Shown here piece after piece: positions 63,585 to 64,000 of a stretch of 64,000 nucleotides of DNA. Position numbers and translations under genes: made by a program. The stretch's first letter is position 1. Each line of letters opens with the position of its first letter. The stretch is from Gordius sp. MW1 (lineage: Eukaryota > Nematomorpha > Gordioida > Gordea > Gordiidae), in the NCBI GenBank assembly GCA_964036665.1, contig OZ038526.1, positions 5,084,001 through 5,148,000 on the forward strand, given 5' to 3'. The notes under the pieces were generated by a model. That model had not been told where the DNA came from and did no database searches. It worked only from the letters and a program-made list of their open reading frames with translations.

Positions 63585-64000
63585 TACCAACCGTGCATGG
63601 GACATTTAAATTTATGACTCGCGTGCTTTAATATACCTTATTTTGTAAATTTATTATAACCTATATGATGTACGTATATCTATTTTCTGGTCAATTCTCA
63701 AACCGAACTCGCCACATTATTTTTAAAGTGTACATCCATCCATTAATTTAAACAGAAATGTTATATTGGTTTTAATAAAACACTCATCATAAAAATAATT
63801 ATTTTTTTAAACAAGTTGAAATAATAATATAATATTTCAATGGTCAATTAAAAAGCTTTACTTTTCTTTGGCTAGGCTTATAACTTAACTTTTTGCTTTG
63901 TCATTTTAAATTGTTTTAGGAAATGAGTTGTTTTTATAAATTTTATTTCGTCGAACTAAGCATCTTATATATATTTTTTTTCGATATGAACTGCATATAT
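63585..64000. other. AT-rich window end
   Basis: No feature is supported here. If exon 3 of the acetylcholinesterase gene is correct, its 3' UTR lies in this stretch; ttttaataaaac at about 63771-63781 contains an AATAAA signal that could end the transcript. Confidence 0.4.

Overview
The window looks like nuclear DNA of an invertebrate animal. It is strongly AT-rich. Genes are split by GT-AG introns, many of them only 36-46 bp long. There are lysosomal, mitochondrial and synaptic enzymes of animal type, abundant MITE/hAT-like elements, RTE-type LINE fragments and a pogo/Tigger fragment. The exact taxon cannot be fixed from the sequence. Short CCCTAA (TTAGGG-type) runs occur but are too few to decide anything.

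Four genes could be rebuilt exon by exon, with reading frames and intron phases that agree. (1) 14045-11249, minus strand: mitochondrial 3-hydroxyacyl-CoA dehydrogenase (HADH), complete, 8 exons, 308 aa. (2) 26223-41429, plus strand: lysosomal alpha-mannosidase (GH38, MAN2B1-like), complete, 20 exons, about 1098 aa, with several transposable elements in its introns. (3) 44703-50083, plus strand: a ZC3H14/Nab2-type poly(A)-RNA-binding protein with an N-terminal PWI-like fold and five CCCH fingers; its middle exons are not fully resolved. (4) 59313 to about 63584, plus strand: an acetylcholinesterase with its triad and choline-site Trp intact, but with Ser at the oxyanion position equivalent to Gly119 and Ala at the position equivalent to Phe330. 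A fifth gene is represented only by a first exon with a signal peptide (4452-3901, minus).

Layout: 1-3.9 kb, gene-poor; 3.9-4.45 kb, secreted-protein exon; 4.5-11.2 kb, gene-poor; 11.2-14.0 kb, HADH; 14.2-25.9 kb, a nest of repeats (RTE LINEs, hAT-like MITEs, a three-copy dispersed repeat, a Tigger remnant and an unexplained GC-richer coding-like island at 22.3-23.4 kb); 26-41.4 kb, mannosidase; 42.06-42.83 kb, a large foldback element; 44.7-50.1 kb, ZC3H14; 50.1-59.3 kb, gene-poor with an RTE fragment; 59.3-63.6 kb, acetylcholinesterase.

The genes are unrelated housekeeping or neuronal genes and do not form a pathway. I found no clearly new biological system. The most interesting points are the natural G119S-type residue in the acetylcholinesterase, the families of palindromic and GC-array hAT-like elements with intact 8-bp target duplications, the contrast between AT-rich/micro-intron 5' halves and GC-rich 3' halves of two genes, and a possible intronic polyadenylation site in the ZC3H14 gene.
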